Source: an uncultured Catenibacterium sp.
Lineage (GTDB): Bacteria; Bacillota_I; Bacilli_A; Erysipelotrichales; Coprobacillaceae
Direction: 5' to 3'
NCBI GenBank assembly: GCA_900764725.1
Contig: CAAFPB010000081.1
Location: forward strand, 1-14,986
DNA length: 14,986 nt
Shown here: one piece after another, positions 6,371-14,180 of the stretch
Layout of the letters: the number at the start of each line of letters is the position of its first letter
Numbering within the stretch: the stretch's first letter is position 1
Translations under genes and position numbers: made by a program
The notes under the pieces: generated by a model
Told to the model about the DNA's origin: nothing
Seen by the model: only the letters and a program-made list of their open reading frames with translations
The model's database searches: none

Positions 6371-7231
6371 ATGGCAAAACAGATTCAGTGGTATCCAGGA
6401 CATATGGCGAAAGCCCAAAGAGAAATCGAAAGTAAAGTTAAATTAGTAGATATTGTGATTGAACTTGTTGATGCACGTGCTCCTTTTTCAACACATAATC
6501 CAGAACTTGATTATATGATTAAGAATAAACCACGTCTTTATATTCTTACAAAGAAGGATTTAGCTGATCCTAAGGTAACAGATGCATTGATTGCAGAGTT
6601 TAAAAGACAAGGACATAGTGCTATTGCGGTTGACTTAAAGAACTTCAAGGAAGAAAAGAAAATCGTTAATATGTGTCGTTATCAGTTAAAAGAAAAGCGT
6701 GAAAAAGAGGCTGCAAGAGGTTTGAAACCTAAACCAATTCGTGCACTTGTTGCAGGTATTCCTAATGTCGGTAAATCTACTTTTATTAATAAGATTGCGA
6801 AAAGAAAAGCTGCTGCAGTAGGAAATAAACCAGGTGTTACTAAGGCTCAGCAGATTATTCGTGTTGATAAGGACTTTGAACTTTTTGATACACCAGGTGT
6901 TCTAGAACCTAAGTTTACAGATATCAATAAAGCGATGAATGTGGCGTTATGTGGCTCTATTAAGATGGAAATTCTTCCTCTTGATGATTTATTTATTCAT
7001 GCAATTGGCTATCTTGCAAAACATTATCCAGAAATGTTGAAGGAACGTTATAATTTGACTATTGATTTAGAAACCGATTGGGTATTACCAGTTTATGATC
7101 ATATTTCAGATTATCGTCATATTAAGAAATTAAGAGGCGAAACAGATTATGACCGTGTTCAGGAAACATTCTTTAATGACTTAAAGAATGCCTCTCTAGG
7201 AAGAATTACTTGGGAGTTAAGCGATGAATAA
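6371..7231 (+). CDS. rbgA: Ribosome biogenesis GTPase RbgA (YlqF)
   Basis: RbgA is needed for late 50S assembly, where it promotes uptake of uL16 and other late proteins. The 286-residue protein has the circularly permuted GTPase order: G4 TKKD at 60-63 comes before G1 GIPNVGKS at 129-136, G2 GVT near 155 and G3 DTPG at 173-176. It opens with QWYPGHMAKAQREI, the family N-terminal signature. The C-terminal helical part fits the ANTAR-like RNA-binding domain. Start is ATG 6371 with GGAGG at 6361-6365; an in-frame upstream start at 6353 overlaps the end of lepB and has no ribosome site. rnhB overlaps its end by 8 bases, as in many Firmicutes. Confidence 0.96.
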   Translation: MAKQIQWYPGHMAKAQREIESKVKLVDIVIELVDARAPFSTHNPELDYMIKNKPRLYILTKKDLADPKVTDALIAEFKRQGHSAIAVDLKNFKEEKKIVNMCRYQLKEKREKEAARGLKPKPIRALVAGIPNVGKSTFINKIAKRKAAAVGNKPGVTKAQQIIRVDKDFELFDTPGVLEPKFTDINKAMNVALCGSIKMEILPLDDLFIHAIGYLAKHYPEMLKERYNLTIDLETDWVLPVYDHISDYRHIKKLRGETDYDRVQETFFNDLKNASLGRITWELSDE

Positions 7232-7859
7232 TCAGGAACGTTTAAAATACGAAAATGAAGCAAGAACTGCAGGTTATTCTAGAATACTAGGTGTAGATGA
7301 AGCAGGAAGAGGGCCTATGGCTGGACCACTTGTTGTAGGTGGAGTCATCTTTCCTGAAGATTTCTATGATGAACGTATTAATGATTCTAAGAAACTCACA
7401 GAAAAGAAAAGAGAAGCACTTTATGATTTGATTATCGAGAACGCACTTGCTTATCAAATAGAAGTATTATCTGTAGAAGAAGTAGATACTTTAAATGTCT
7501 ATGAAGCTTCTCGTACAGGTATGAAACGTATTGTAGAATCATTAGAACCTGATTTCACATTAAGTGATGCGATGCCTTTAGGAGATATTCCTCATCTTTC
7601 TATTATTAAGGGAGATGCAAAAAGTCTTTCTATTGGTGCAGCAAGTATTCTTGCGAAAGTGACTCGAGATCGCATCATGAAGGAATATGGTAAACAATAT
7701 CCAGAATATGGCTTTGAAAAACATAAGGGTTATGTCACTAAAGCACATAAGGAAGCATTAGAAAAATATGGTGTCACTCCAATTCATCGTAAATCCTTTG
7801 CACCAGTACAGAAAGTACTGAATGAACAATTATCATTTGATTTTGAAGAGAAAGATTAA
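7224..7859 (+). CDS. rnhB: Ribonuclease HII
   Basis: RNase HII cuts RNA in RNA-DNA hybrids and removes single ribonucleotides from DNA. The 211-residue protein shows GVDEAGRGPMAGPLVV with D25 and E26, DSKKL, a third acid D115 in LSDAMPL, and KGDAKSLSIGAASILAKVTRD with D149, giving the four-acid active site of the family. HKGYVTKAHKEAL and HRKSFAPV complete the signature. The N-terminal extension seen in Bacillus RNase HII is short here. It overlaps rbgA by 8 bases, with GGAGT upstream. Its last codons and stop lie inside the terminator hairpin. Confidence 0.96.
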   Translation: MNNQERLKYENEARTAGYSRILGVDEAGRGPMAGPLVVGGVIFPEDFYDERINDSKKLTEKKREALYDLIIENALAYQIEVLSVEEVDTLNVYEASRTGMKRIVESLEPDFTLSDAMPLGDIPHLSIIKGDAKSLSIGAASILAKVTRDRIMKEYGKQYPEYGFEKHKGYVTKAHKEALEKYGVTPIHRKSFAPVQKVLNEQLSFDFEEKD

Positions 7860-7876
7860 ATATCTTTCTCTTTTTT
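7848..7876 (+). terminator. Intrinsic terminator embedded in the rnhB 3' end
   Basis: GAGAAAGAT (7848-7856) pairs with ATCTTTCTC (7862-7870), and six T follow (7871-7876). The left arm encodes the last residues of RNase HII and the stop codon lies in the five-base loop TAAAT. Confidence 0.9.
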
Positions 7877-7924
7877 GAGAAAAAAAGCCTCTTACAGGGA
7901 ATAGATATAGTAGGAGGTGATTTG

Positions 7925-8674
7925 GTGGAAGATATTCTACTTTATTTTTCATTGAAGTATCATGGGCAGTTTGATTTGATTTATAAGGCATTAGAACGTA
8001 AAGAACGCGTAGATGAATCATTAAAGAAAGAACTTTTTGCGACAATTAAGTGTTCTTATACGACTATTATTAGTGATGATTATCCACAGCATCTTAAATT
8101 TATCAACTGTCCTCCATTTGTGCTCTATTATTATGGTTCTTTATCTTTATTAGATAATGAATGTATCGGTGTGATTGGTAAAAGAGATTGTAGTGAGTAT
8201 GGTGTACAGGCAACACGTATTCTTGTGGAGGACCTTGTAAAACAGGAATTTGTGATTGTATCAGGTATGGCTAAAGGAATAGACGGTGTAAGTCATCGTA
8301 CAGCCTTAAAATCTAAGGGGCATACAGTAGCAGTACTTGGAAGCGGGATAGATCATCCCTACCCACCAATGAATAAAGAACTTTATGATCAGTTAAAAAG
8401 TGAACTCATTATTAGTGAATATCCTGGTCTTACCCCACCTAGAAAGGATTATTTCCCTAAACGCAATCGTATTATAGCCGGACTTTCCCAAAAGCTTCTT
8501 GTCACTGAAGCTGATATTAAAAGTGGCACAATGATTACAGTCGGTTTTGCCTTAGAACAAGGCAAGGATGTCTTTGCAGTTCCAGGGCGTATATATGACT
8601 GTAAAGGCTGTAATGCACTCATCCAGCAGGGCGCAAAGCTGGTTATGAGTGTAGAAGATATCTTAGAAGAATAA
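7925..8674 (+). CDS. dprA: DNA-processing protein DprA (Smf)
   Basis: DprA loads RecA on single-stranded DNA taken up in transformation. The 249-residue protein has a degenerate N-terminal helical part (about 1-50) and a Rossmann-type DprA fold: GVIGKRDCSEYG, VSGMAKGIDGVSHRTAL, AVLGSGIDHPYPP, FPKRNRIIAGLS, TEADIKSGTMITVGFALEQGKDVFAVPG and GCNALIQQGAKLV. There is no C-terminal winged-helix domain, so it is a short form. I choose GTG 7925, with AGGAGG at 7912-7917 seven bases away; the in-frame TTG at 7922 is only four bases from it. It sits between rnhB and topA as in Bacillus subtilis. No other competence genes are in view, so its presence alone does not show transformability. Confidence 0.95.
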   Translation: MEDILLYFSLKYHGQFDLIYKALERKERVDESLKKELFATIKCSYTTIISDDYPQHLKFINCPPFVLYYYGSLSLLDNECIGVIGKRDCSEYGVQATRILVEDLVKQEFVIVSGMAKGIDGVSHRTALKSKGHTVAVLGSGIDHPYPPMNKELYDQLKSELIISEYPGLTPPRKDYFPKRNRIIAGLSQKLLVTEADIKSGTMITVGFALEQGKDVFAVPGRIYDCKGCNALIQQGAKLVMSVEDILEE

Positions 8675-8695
8675 GAAGCGTTTCGCTTCTTATTC
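8669..8695. other. Perfect 12-bp hairpin after dprA, without a T tract
   Basis: GAATAAGAAGCG (8669-8680), loop TTT and CGCTTCTTATTC (8684-8695) form a perfect 12-base-pair stem containing the dprA stop codon. The downstream bases are CACTAAGATG, not a T run, so as an intrinsic terminator it is incomplete. It ends 11 bases before the topA -35 box. Confidence 0.75.
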
Positions 8696-8706
8696 TCACT
8701 AAGATG

Positions 8707-8737
8707 TTGACAAAATAAAAAAATCCCATATTATAAT
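8707..8737 (+). promoter_or_regulatory. Sigma-A promoter of topA-trmFO-xerC
   Basis: TTGACA at 8707-8712 is followed by TATTAT at 8729-8734 (16-base spacer) overlapping TATAAT at 8732-8737 (19-base spacer). The AAGGAGG of topA at 8744-8750 lies just downstream, so the untranslated leader is very short, about 15-20 bases. Confidence 0.85.
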
Positions 8738-8758
8738 GTGATGAAGGAGGTTAGATGT

Positions 8759-10843
8759 ATGAGTCATTTAGTTATTGTCGAATCACCATCTAAATCTAAA
8801 ACAATTAGTAAATACTTAAGCGATGATTTCGTAGTTAAATCATCAAAAGGACATATCAGAGACTTGGCTATCTCTGGTAAAGGCGGCTTAGGTGTAGATA
8901 TAGAGAATGAGTTTGCCCCTCATTATGTTATTAGTAAAGATAAGAAAGATGTTGTAAAAGAATTAAAAGCATGTGCTAAAAAAGCAGATGATGTTTATCT
9001 CGCAACCGATCCGGACCGTGAAGGAGAAGCCATCTCATGGCATTTAGCAGAAGTATTAGGATTAGATCCTGAAACTACAAAGAGAGTAGAATTCCACGAA
9101 GTTACAAAGAATGCAGTCACAAATGCGATTGAAAATCCACGCAAGATTGATATGGATTTAGTGCATTCACAAGAAACAAGACGTGTTCTAGATAGAATTA
9201 TTGGATTTAAGCTTTCTAAACTACTACAGAAGAAGATTAAATCTAAGTCTGCAGGACGTGTACAGTCTGTTGCATTAAGATTGATCTGTGAAAGAGAAGC
9301 AGAAATTGATGCGTTCGTACCAGAAGAATTTTGGAAGATTGATGCTGAATTTGAAAAGGATAATATTCCTTTCAAGGCAGAACTTACAAAACATAAGACT
9401 AAAAAATTAGAAATCCATAATGGCGAAGAAGCACAGGCTATTTATGATGCATTAGGATCAACTTTTACTGTTGAAAAGATTAAAAAGACTACAAAGAAAA
9501 GAAATTCCTATGCACCATTTATTACTTCAACACTTCAGCAGGAAGCATCTAGTAAATTAGGATTTAAGGCAAGACGTACTATGTCCATTGCCCAGAAGCT
9601 TTATGAAGGTATTGATATTGGTACAGAAACAGTAGGTTTGATTACATATATGAGAACAGACTCTATCCGTTTATCACCAGAATTCACTGCAGCAGCTATG
9701 GATTATATTGAAAAGACATATGGTAAAGAATATGTTGGAAGCATCAAGGTGTCTAAAAAGACTGAAAATGTACAGGACGCCCATGAAGCCATCCGTCCAA
9801 CAAGTATTGAACGTACACCAGAAAGTATTAAACAATACCTTACACAGGAACAATACAAGCTTTATTCGTTGATCTATGCTCGTGCACTTGCTTCACTCAT
9901 GGCACCAAGTCAGTCTGCAAGTACATCTTTAGTATTAGACAATAATGATTATAAGTTTAATGCATCAGGTTCTATTTTAAAGTTTGATGGTTGGTTAAAG
10001 GTTTATGGTGAATATGATAAGAGTAAGAATGAATTACTCCCAGATATGAGTGAAAATGAAGAAATTGATGCGAAAAAGATCAATAAGGAACAACATTTCA
10101 CTACACCACCAGCACGTTATACAGAAGCAAAGCTTATTAAGGCAATGGAAGAATTAGGCATTGGTCGTCCTTCTACTTATGCCACTATTATTGATACAAT
10201 TCAGACTAGAGAATATGTTACTTTAGAAAAGAAGACATTCAAGCCTACTGAATCAGGTCTATTGACTAATAAGAAGCTTCTTGAATATTTTGATTCAATC
10301 ATCAATGTAGACTATACTGCAAAGATGGAAAACGAGCTTGATGAAATCGCAAAGGGTCAGGATACTTATGTTCATGCTTTAACTGAATTTGAACAAGTAT
10401 TTGAACCATTATTAGAAAAAGCTTATGATGGTATGGAAAAGATTGAACCTCAAAAAACAGGAGAAAAATGTCCTGAATGTGGTGGAGATCTTGTGATTAG
10501 AAAAGGAAGATTTGGTGAATTTGTAGCCTGCTCTAATTATCCAGAATGTAAATATGTTAAGGCTGATGAAAATAAGATCAATGAAGAAACAGGTGAGACA
10601 TGTCCTCAATGTGGTTCTCCTATGATCTATAAAATGGGTCGTTTTGGACGCTTTGAAGCATGTTCTAATTACCCTAAATGTAAATATATCAAGCCTCAGA
10701 AGCTTGAAGAGACAGGTGAAACATGTCCTAACTGTGGCAGTCCAGTTGTATGGAAGAAGGGTCGTTTTGGTCCATTTAAAGCCTGCTCTAATTATCCAAA
10801 GTGTAAAACAATTATTAAAGAAAAGAAAAAGAAAGAAGAATAA
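8759..10843 (+). CDS. topA: DNA topoisomerase I
   Basis: Type IA topoisomerase that relaxes negative supercoils through a transient 5'-phosphotyrosine bond. The 694-residue protein has the Toprim domain ([12 protein letters not shown] at the N-terminus and [10 protein letters not shown]), the active-site Tyr297 in [10 protein letters not shown], the [10 protein letters not shown] motif and [10 protein letters not shown]. Three C-terminal four-cysteine zinc ribbons begin at C571, C615 and C656, each followed by a GRFGxFxACSNYPxCK block, then a lysine-rich tail. Start is ATG 8759 with AAGGAGG eight bases upstream; an in-frame GTG at 8738 lies at the -10 box and cannot be in the transcript. It heads a unit with trmFO and xerC, the same order as Bacillus subtilis topA-trmFO-codV. 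Confidence 0.98.
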   Translation: MSHLVIVESPSKSKTISKYLSDDFVVKSSKGHIRDLAISGKGGLGVDIENEFAPHYVISKDKKDVVKELKACAKKADDVYLATDPDREGEAISWHLAEVLGLDPETTKRVEFHEVTKNAVTNAIENPRKIDMDLVHSQETRRVLDRIIGFKLSKLLQKKIKSKSAGRVQSVALRLICEREAEIDAFVPEEFWKIDAEFEKDNIPFKAELTKHKTKKLEIHNGEEAQAIYDALGSTFTVEKIKKTTKKRNSYAPFITSTLQQEASSKLGFKARRTMSIAQKLYEGIDIGTETVGLITYMRTDSIRLSPEFTAAAMDYIEKTYGKEYVGSIKVSKKTENVQDAHEAIRPTSIERTPESIKQYLTQEQYKLYSLIYARALASLMAPSQSASTSLVLDNNDYKFNASGSILKFDGWLKVYGEYDKSKNELLPDMSENEEIDAKKINKEQHFTTPPARYTEAKLIKAMEELGIGRPSTYATIIDTIQTREYVTLEKKTFKPTESGLLTNKKLLEYFDSIINVDYTAKMENELDEIAKGQDTYVHALTEFEQVFEPLLEKAYDGMEKIEPQKTGEKCPECGGDLVIRKGRFGEFVACSNYPECKYVKADENKINEETGETCPQCGSPMIYKMGRFGRFEACSNYPKCKYIKPQKLEETGETCPNCGSPVVWKKGRFGPFKACSNYPKCKTIIKEKKKKEE
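10469..10804 (+). repeat. Three tandem zinc-ribbon coding repeats in topA
   Basis: Copies start at 10469, 10601 and 10724, each encoding a CPxCG...GRFGxF.ACSNYPxCK unit of about 27 residues, with spacing of 132 and 123 bases. DNA similarity is high around the ribbon cores. This is the family's normal DNA-binding tail and not a mobile repeat. Confidence 0.85.
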
Positions 10844-10871
10844 TGAACTGCCCATGCAGTTCATTTTCTTT
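10842..10871 (+). terminator. Weak intrinsic terminator between topA and trmFO
   Basis: ATGAACTGC (10843-10851), loop CCAT and GCAGTTCAT (10856-10864) form a nine-base-pair stem overlapping the topA stop codon, followed by an interrupted T tract (TTTCTTTATT). TrmFO's GGAGG follows within a few bases and no promoter is visible between, so this is likely leaky and tunes trmFO below topA. Confidence 0.75.
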
Positions 10872-10884
10872 ATTGGAGGAAAGT

Positions 10885-12177
10885 ATGATTAAGGAAGTAA
10901 ATGTCGTAGGTGGTGGGTTAGCTGGTGTAGAAGCGACTTATCAGCTTATTAAAGAAGGTATTCCTGTACATTTATATGAAATGAGACCAGTCAAGAAAAC
11001 TGACGTCCATAAGACAAGTGATTTTGCGGAATTGGTATGTTCTAATTCATTACGTGCAGATGGCTTAAAGAATGCAGTCGGTGTATTAAAACAAGAAATG
11101 ACAATGAATGATAGCTTAATTATCAAGATGGCGAGAGACCATGCAGTACCTGCAGGTGGATCTTTAGCAGTCGATCGTGAAGGATTTTCTCATGCAGTGA
11201 CAGAATTTATTGAAAATCATCCTTTAGTCACTATTCATCGTGAAGAAGTGACTCGTATTCCTGAAGGACCTACAATTATTGCCTCAGGACCACTTACAAG
11301 TGATGCACTCGCAAAAGAGATTATGAATTTAATGGGTAATCAGGATTATTTCTATTTCTATGATGCAGCAGCTCCTATTGTCACAAAGGAATCTATTGAT
11401 TTTAATAAAGCTTTTTATAAATCACGTTATGATAAGGGTGATGGAGAATATATCAACTGTCCAATGACTAAAGAAGAATTTGATGCTTTCTATGATGCTT
11501 TAATCAATGCAGAAGTTGTTAAGCCTCATGATTTTGAAGAAAAGTTCTTTGAAGGCTGTATGCCTTTTGAAGAAATCGCAAGAAGAGGTAAACAGACATT
11601 ACTCTTTGGTCCAATGAAACCAGTAGGACTTGAAAAGGATGGTCAGCGTTTTGAAGCAGTTGTTCAGCTAAGACAGGATAATGCAGTTGGGTCTCTATAT
11701 AATATTGTAGGGTTCCAGACTCATCTAAAATGGGGTGAACAGGACCGTATTATTCATATGATTCCAGGATTAGAAAATGCCTCTATTGTTCGTTATGGTA
11801 TCATGCATCGTAACTGTTACTTCAATTCACCTACTTATTTAAATCCTACATATCAGTTTAAGAATCGTGAAGATTTATTCTTTGCAGGGCAGATGACAGG
11901 TGTAGAAGGATATGTAGAATCAGCTCAGAGTGGTATTGTGGCAGGAAAGAATATGGTGAGATATTTAAAAGGAGAAGAATTACTTGTTTATCCTAGAGAA
12001 ACAGTCATGGGTTCTTTAGCTTATTACATCACTCATGCCTCTCCTAGTGATTTCCAGCCAATGAAGGCGAACTTTGGAATCCTTCCTGATTTAGAAGGTA
12101 GAGTGAAGAAAAAGGAAAAGAAAGAGAAATATGCACAGCGTGCATTAGAAAAGATGGAAGAATTTATCAATGGATGA
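10885..12177 (+). CDS. trmFO: tRNA m5U54 methyltransferase, folate/FAD-dependent (TrmFO)
   Basis: TrmFO makes m5U54 (ribothymidine) in the T-loop of tRNA with methylenetetrahydrofolate as carbon donor and FAD as reductant. The 430-residue protein has the N-terminal FAD motif [39 protein letters not shown] with C52, [25 protein letters not shown] with C225, and [18 protein letters not shown] near the C-terminus. C52 and C225 correspond to the two functional cysteines known in the Bacillus enzyme. Start is ATG 10885 with TTGGAGG upstream; an in-frame ATG at 10843 would place the first 14 codons in the terminator. It overlaps xerC by 8 bases. Confidence 0.97.
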   Translation: MIKEVNVVGGGLAGVEATYQLIKEGIPVHLYEMRPVKKTDVHKTSDFAELVCSNSLRADGLKNAVGVLKQEMTMNDSLIIKMARDHAVPAGGSLAVDREGFSHAVTEFIENHPLVTIHREEVTRIPEGPTIIASGPLTSDALAKEIMNLMGNQDYFYFYDAAAPIVTKESIDFNKAFYKSRYDKGDGEYINCPMTKEEFDAFYDALINAEVVKPHDFEEKFFEGCMPFEEIARRGKQTLLFGPMKPVGLEKDGQRFEAVVQLRQDNAVGSLYNIVGFQTHLKWGEQDRIIHMIPGLENASIVRYGIMHRNCYFNSPTYLNPTYQFKNREDLFFAGQMTGVEGYVESAQSGIVAGKNMVRYLKGEELLVYPRETVMGSLAYYITHASPSDFQPMKANFGILPDLEGRVKKKEKKEKYAQRALEKMEEFING

Positions 12178-13102
12178 GAAGACATCTTTTCTTCACTATC
12201 TTAAATATCAAAAGAACTACTCTGTGCTTACTTTAGAATCCTATGATAGAGAACTCACAGATTTTCTCTTATTTATAGGTAAAGAAAGTATTTCTTTACA
12301 GGAAGTAGATTACTATGTTATTCAGAATTATTTGATTCATCTCAATGAGAAGCACCTATCTCATACAACAATCAATCATTATTTAAGTTCTTTAAGATCA
12401 TTCTTTAAATATTTATGTAAACAGGAGATTGTTGCTTCTAACCCTTTCTCACAAGTACATTCTTTAAAGACGGGTACTAGAAATCCTGATTTTCTCTATG
12501 TAGATGAAATGATGGGTTATTTAGACTCTATTGATACGCATACATCTCTTGGTGTAAGAAATAAAGCGTTATTAGAACTCATGTATGCATCAGGACTGCG
12601 TGTGAGTGAAGTTGTCGCCTTACGTTTATCGCAGATTGACTTTAATAGACAGATGTTAAGAGTACTTGGTAAAGGAAGTAAAGAAAGAGAAGTCCCATTT
12701 CATGATTATGCCAAGAAATGGTTATTAGAATATATGAATAATGATCGAGTAAGCATTATGAATGAATATCATGAAACACATGATTATGTATTTGTGAATC
12801 GAAGAGGAAAGAAACTGACAAATAGGGGAGTAGAAAATATTATTGATCGTACAATGTATCTCTATGATCCATTGCGTAAGATTCATCCTCATACAATACG
12901 TCATTCTTTTGCGACTCATTTACTTGATGCAGGAATGGATATTCGTGTTGTACAGGAATTATTAGGCCATTCCTCATTATCTACAACCCAAATTTATACT
13001 CATGTATCCCAGGAACACTTAAGAGAAGTATATAATCGTGCATGTCCTCGACAAGAATTCAAGAAAATTGAAAAAAATATTGACGATAAGGGTAATAAAT
13101 GA
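12170..13102 (+). CDS. xerC: Tyrosine recombinase XerC/CodV type
   Basis: Xer recombinases resolve chromosome dimers at dif together with FtsK and a second Xer. The 310-residue protein has an N-terminal SAM-like core-binding domain (about 1-95, with [18 protein letters not shown]) and a catalytic domain with the full set R144, K168, H241, R244, H267 and nucleophile Y276 ([40 protein letters not shown]). It overlaps trmFO by 8 bases in the conserved topA-trmFO-xerC order, so it is the housekeeping enzyme, not a phage integrase. The clpQ-clpY-codY genes that follow in Bacillus are absent; the rplU promoter begins inside its 3' end. Confidence 0.94.
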   Translation: MDEKTSFLHYLKYQKNYSVLTLESYDRELTDFLLFIGKESISLQEVDYYVIQNYLIHLNEKHLSHTTINHYLSSLRSFFKYLCKQEIVASNPFSQVHSLKTGTRNPDFLYVDEMMGYLDSIDTHTSLGVRNKALLELMYASGLRVSEVVALRLSQIDFNRQMLRVLGKGSKEREVPFHDYAKKWLLEYMNNDRVSIMNEYHETHDYVFVNRRGKKLTNRGVENIIDRTMYLYDPLRKIHPHTIRHSFATHLLDAGMDIRVVQELLGHSSLSTTQIYTHVSQEHLREVYNRACPRQEFKKIEKNIDDKGNK

Positions 13103-13111
13103 TATTATAAT
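13080..13111 (+). promoter_or_regulatory. Sigma-A promoter of rplU-prp-rpmA
   Basis: TTGACG at 13080-13085 and TATTAT at 13103-13108 have a 17-base spacer; TATAAT at 13106-13111 overlaps, with a 20-base spacer. The -35 lies inside the last codons of xerC and the -10 just past its stop. The start would be near 13114-13118, giving a leader of about 100 bases. Confidence 0.85.
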
Positions 13112-13113
13112 CA

Positions 13114-13200
13114 GCGTTGTAGACCTCTGACTACAACCGCACATAAAAGGTATTAAATGCAAGTGCTGCCTTGGTTGGCGAGTCTAAGAGAAAAAAATAT
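13114..13200 (+). promoter_or_regulatory. Probable ribosomal protein L21 leader RNA
   Basis: The rplU leader is long for this window and begins with a stable hairpin: GTTGTAG (13116-13122), an eight-base loop ACCTCTGA and CTACAAC (13131-13137), extended by GC/GC around a bulge. A short GCC/GGC hairpin near 13168-13179 follows, then an A-rich stretch before AAGGAGG. Low-GC Gram-positives have a described L21 leader at this place. I call it from position and visible structure; a covariance model search was not possible. Confidence 0.6.
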
Positions 13201-13215
13201 GAAGGAGGTACACTG

Positions 13216-13524
13216 ATGTACGCAATTATTGAAACTGGTGGAAAACAGTTAAAGGTTGAAGCTGGAGATACTATTTTTGTAGAAAAGTTAGATGTTGAAG
13301 AAGGCACTGAATACACTTTCGAAAAGGTTCTTTTAGTTGGTGATAATGGTGTTAAAGTTGGTCATCCTTATGTAGAAGGTGCTAAGGTTACTGCAACTGT
13401 TGAAAAACAGGGTAAGGAAAAGAAGATCACTGTATTCAAGTATAAGCCAAAGAAGCATTATCATAAGAAACAGGGTCATAGACAGCCTTATACTAAGCTA
13501 ACAATCAAAGAAATCAACGCTTAA
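13216..13524 (+). CDS. rplU: 50S ribosomal protein bL21
   Basis: bL21 binds 23S rRNA and bL20 in the large subunit. The 102-residue product begins [18 protein letters not shown] and carries the family C-terminus [30 protein letters not shown] at 13202-13208 lies seven bases before ATG 13216. An in-frame TTG at 13171 would extend it through the leader hairpin and the ribosome site, and is rejected. It is followed by prp with a one-base TAATG overlap and then rpmA, the standard Firmicute order. Confidence 0.98.
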   Translation: MYAIIETGGKQLKVEAGDTIFVEKLDVEEGTEYTFEKVLLVGDNGVKVGHPYVEGAKVTATVEKQGKEKKITVFKYKPKKHYHKKQGHRQPYTKLTIKEINA

Positions 13525-13844
13525 TGACTCACGTAGATGTCGTTTACCATGCAGGTTTAATTCAATCAATTAAGGTTGAAGGACATGCTGGTCAAGATGA
13601 ATATGGTAAAGATCTTGCATGTGCTGGTATCAGTACTGCAGTGGTAGGTATTTACAATATGCTTGAAGCTAAAGGCTTCATGAAAGATGGCAATCTTGCC
13701 AATGTTGAGAGTGGTTACTCTTATTTCGAGATATTCAATAATCGTGAAGATTATCAGATTATTCTAGAAACTTTATTAAAAATTCTAGAAACTGTTGAAT
13801 ACTCATATGAACAATATGTTAAAATTAACACTAGGGAGGTATAA
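13524..13844 (+). CDS. prp: Ribosomal-processing cysteine protease Prp
   Basis: Prp removes the N-terminal extension of ribosomal protein bL27 in Firmicutes and related bacteria. The 106-residue protein has the catalytic pair His21 and Cys33 in [20 protein letters not shown], as in Bacillus YsxB. Its ATG overlaps the rplU stop by one base (TAATG) and lacks a clear Shine-Dalgarno, so translation probably depends on ribosomes finishing rplU. It lies between the genes for L21 and its substrate L27, whose extension is present here. Confidence 0.95.
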   Translation: MTHVDVVYHAGLIQSIKVEGHAGQDEYGKDLACAGISTAVVGIYNMLEAKGFMKDGNLANVESGYSYFEIFNNREDYQIILETLLKILETVEYSYEQYVKINTREV

Positions 13845-13848
13845 TACT

Positions 13849-14130
13849 ATGTTAAAGTTAGATTTACAGTTATTCGCTTCTAAAAAGGGTGTAGGTTCTA
13901 CTAAGAACGGTCGTGACTCTGAATCAAAGCGTTTAGGTGCTAAGCTTTCTGATGGACAGACTTGCACAGCTGGTTCAATTATTTATAGACAGAGAGGTAC
14001 TAAGGTTCATCCTGGTACTAATGTTGGTAAAGGTGGAGACGATACTTTATTCGCTAAAGTTGATGGTGTCGTTAAATACGAAAGACTTGGTAAAAACAAG
14101 AAACAGGTATCTGTTTACCCTGTAGCTTAA
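13849..14130 (+). CDS. rpmA: 50S ribosomal protein bL27 with cleavable N-terminal extension
   Basis: bL27 reaches toward the peptidyl-transferase centre and helps position tRNA. The 93-residue precursor starts [20 protein letters not shown]: the first ten residues form the Firmicute extension removed by Prp after LFA, giving a mature SKKG start. The usual core is LQFFA; position 8 here is Leu, with F9 and A10 kept. [20 protein letters not shown] and the C-terminus fit the family. GGGAGG at 13834-13839 lies nine bases before ATG 13849, straddling the prp stop; an in-frame start at 13795 inside prp is rejected. A terminator follows. Confidence 0.98.
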   Translation: MLKLDLQLFASKKGVGSTKNGRDSESKRLGAKLSDGQTCTAGSIIYRQRGTKVHPGTNVGKGGDDTLFAKVDGVVKYERLGKNKKQVSVYPVA

Positions 14131-14134
14131 TCTC

Positions 14135-14161
14135 AAGAATCCCCCATGGGATTCTTTTTTT
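14135..14161 (+). terminator. Intrinsic terminator between rpmA and obg
   Basis: AAGAATCCC (14135-14143), loop CCAT and GGGATTCTT (14148-14156) lead into a T tract (to 14161). The obg ribosome site begins about ten bases later and no promoter is seen between, so obg likely depends on readthrough. Confidence 0.9.
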
Positions 14162-14180
14162 AAAGAAAGAAGGTGGATAC

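Noticed and set aside
7875..7911. Promoter for dprA (TTGAGA and TATAGT)
   Set aside because: The two boxes are separated by 25 bases and the -35 lies in the terminator T tract; no acceptable spacing was found.
8995..9375. Minus-strand open frame of about 126 codons opposite topA
   Set aside because: Antisense shadow of the Toprim-region coding sequence with no supporting signals.
10412..10864. Minus-strand open frame of 150 codons opposite the topA 3' end
   Set aside because: It is a shadow of the repeated zinc-ribbon coding sequence, with no ribosome site or recognisable protein.
12170..13102. Phage or integron integrase
   Set aside because: The conserved topA-trmFO-xerC order and lack of attachment sites or cargo indicate a housekeeping Xer recombinase.
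13764..13796. Direct repeat ATTCTAGAAACT in prp
   Set aside because: Two copies encode a repeated ILET in a helix of Prp; not a mobile or regulatory repeat.
13937..14125. Alternative 62-codon frame inside rpmA
   Set aside because: Out-of-frame overlap with a clear bL27 gene and no ribosome site.
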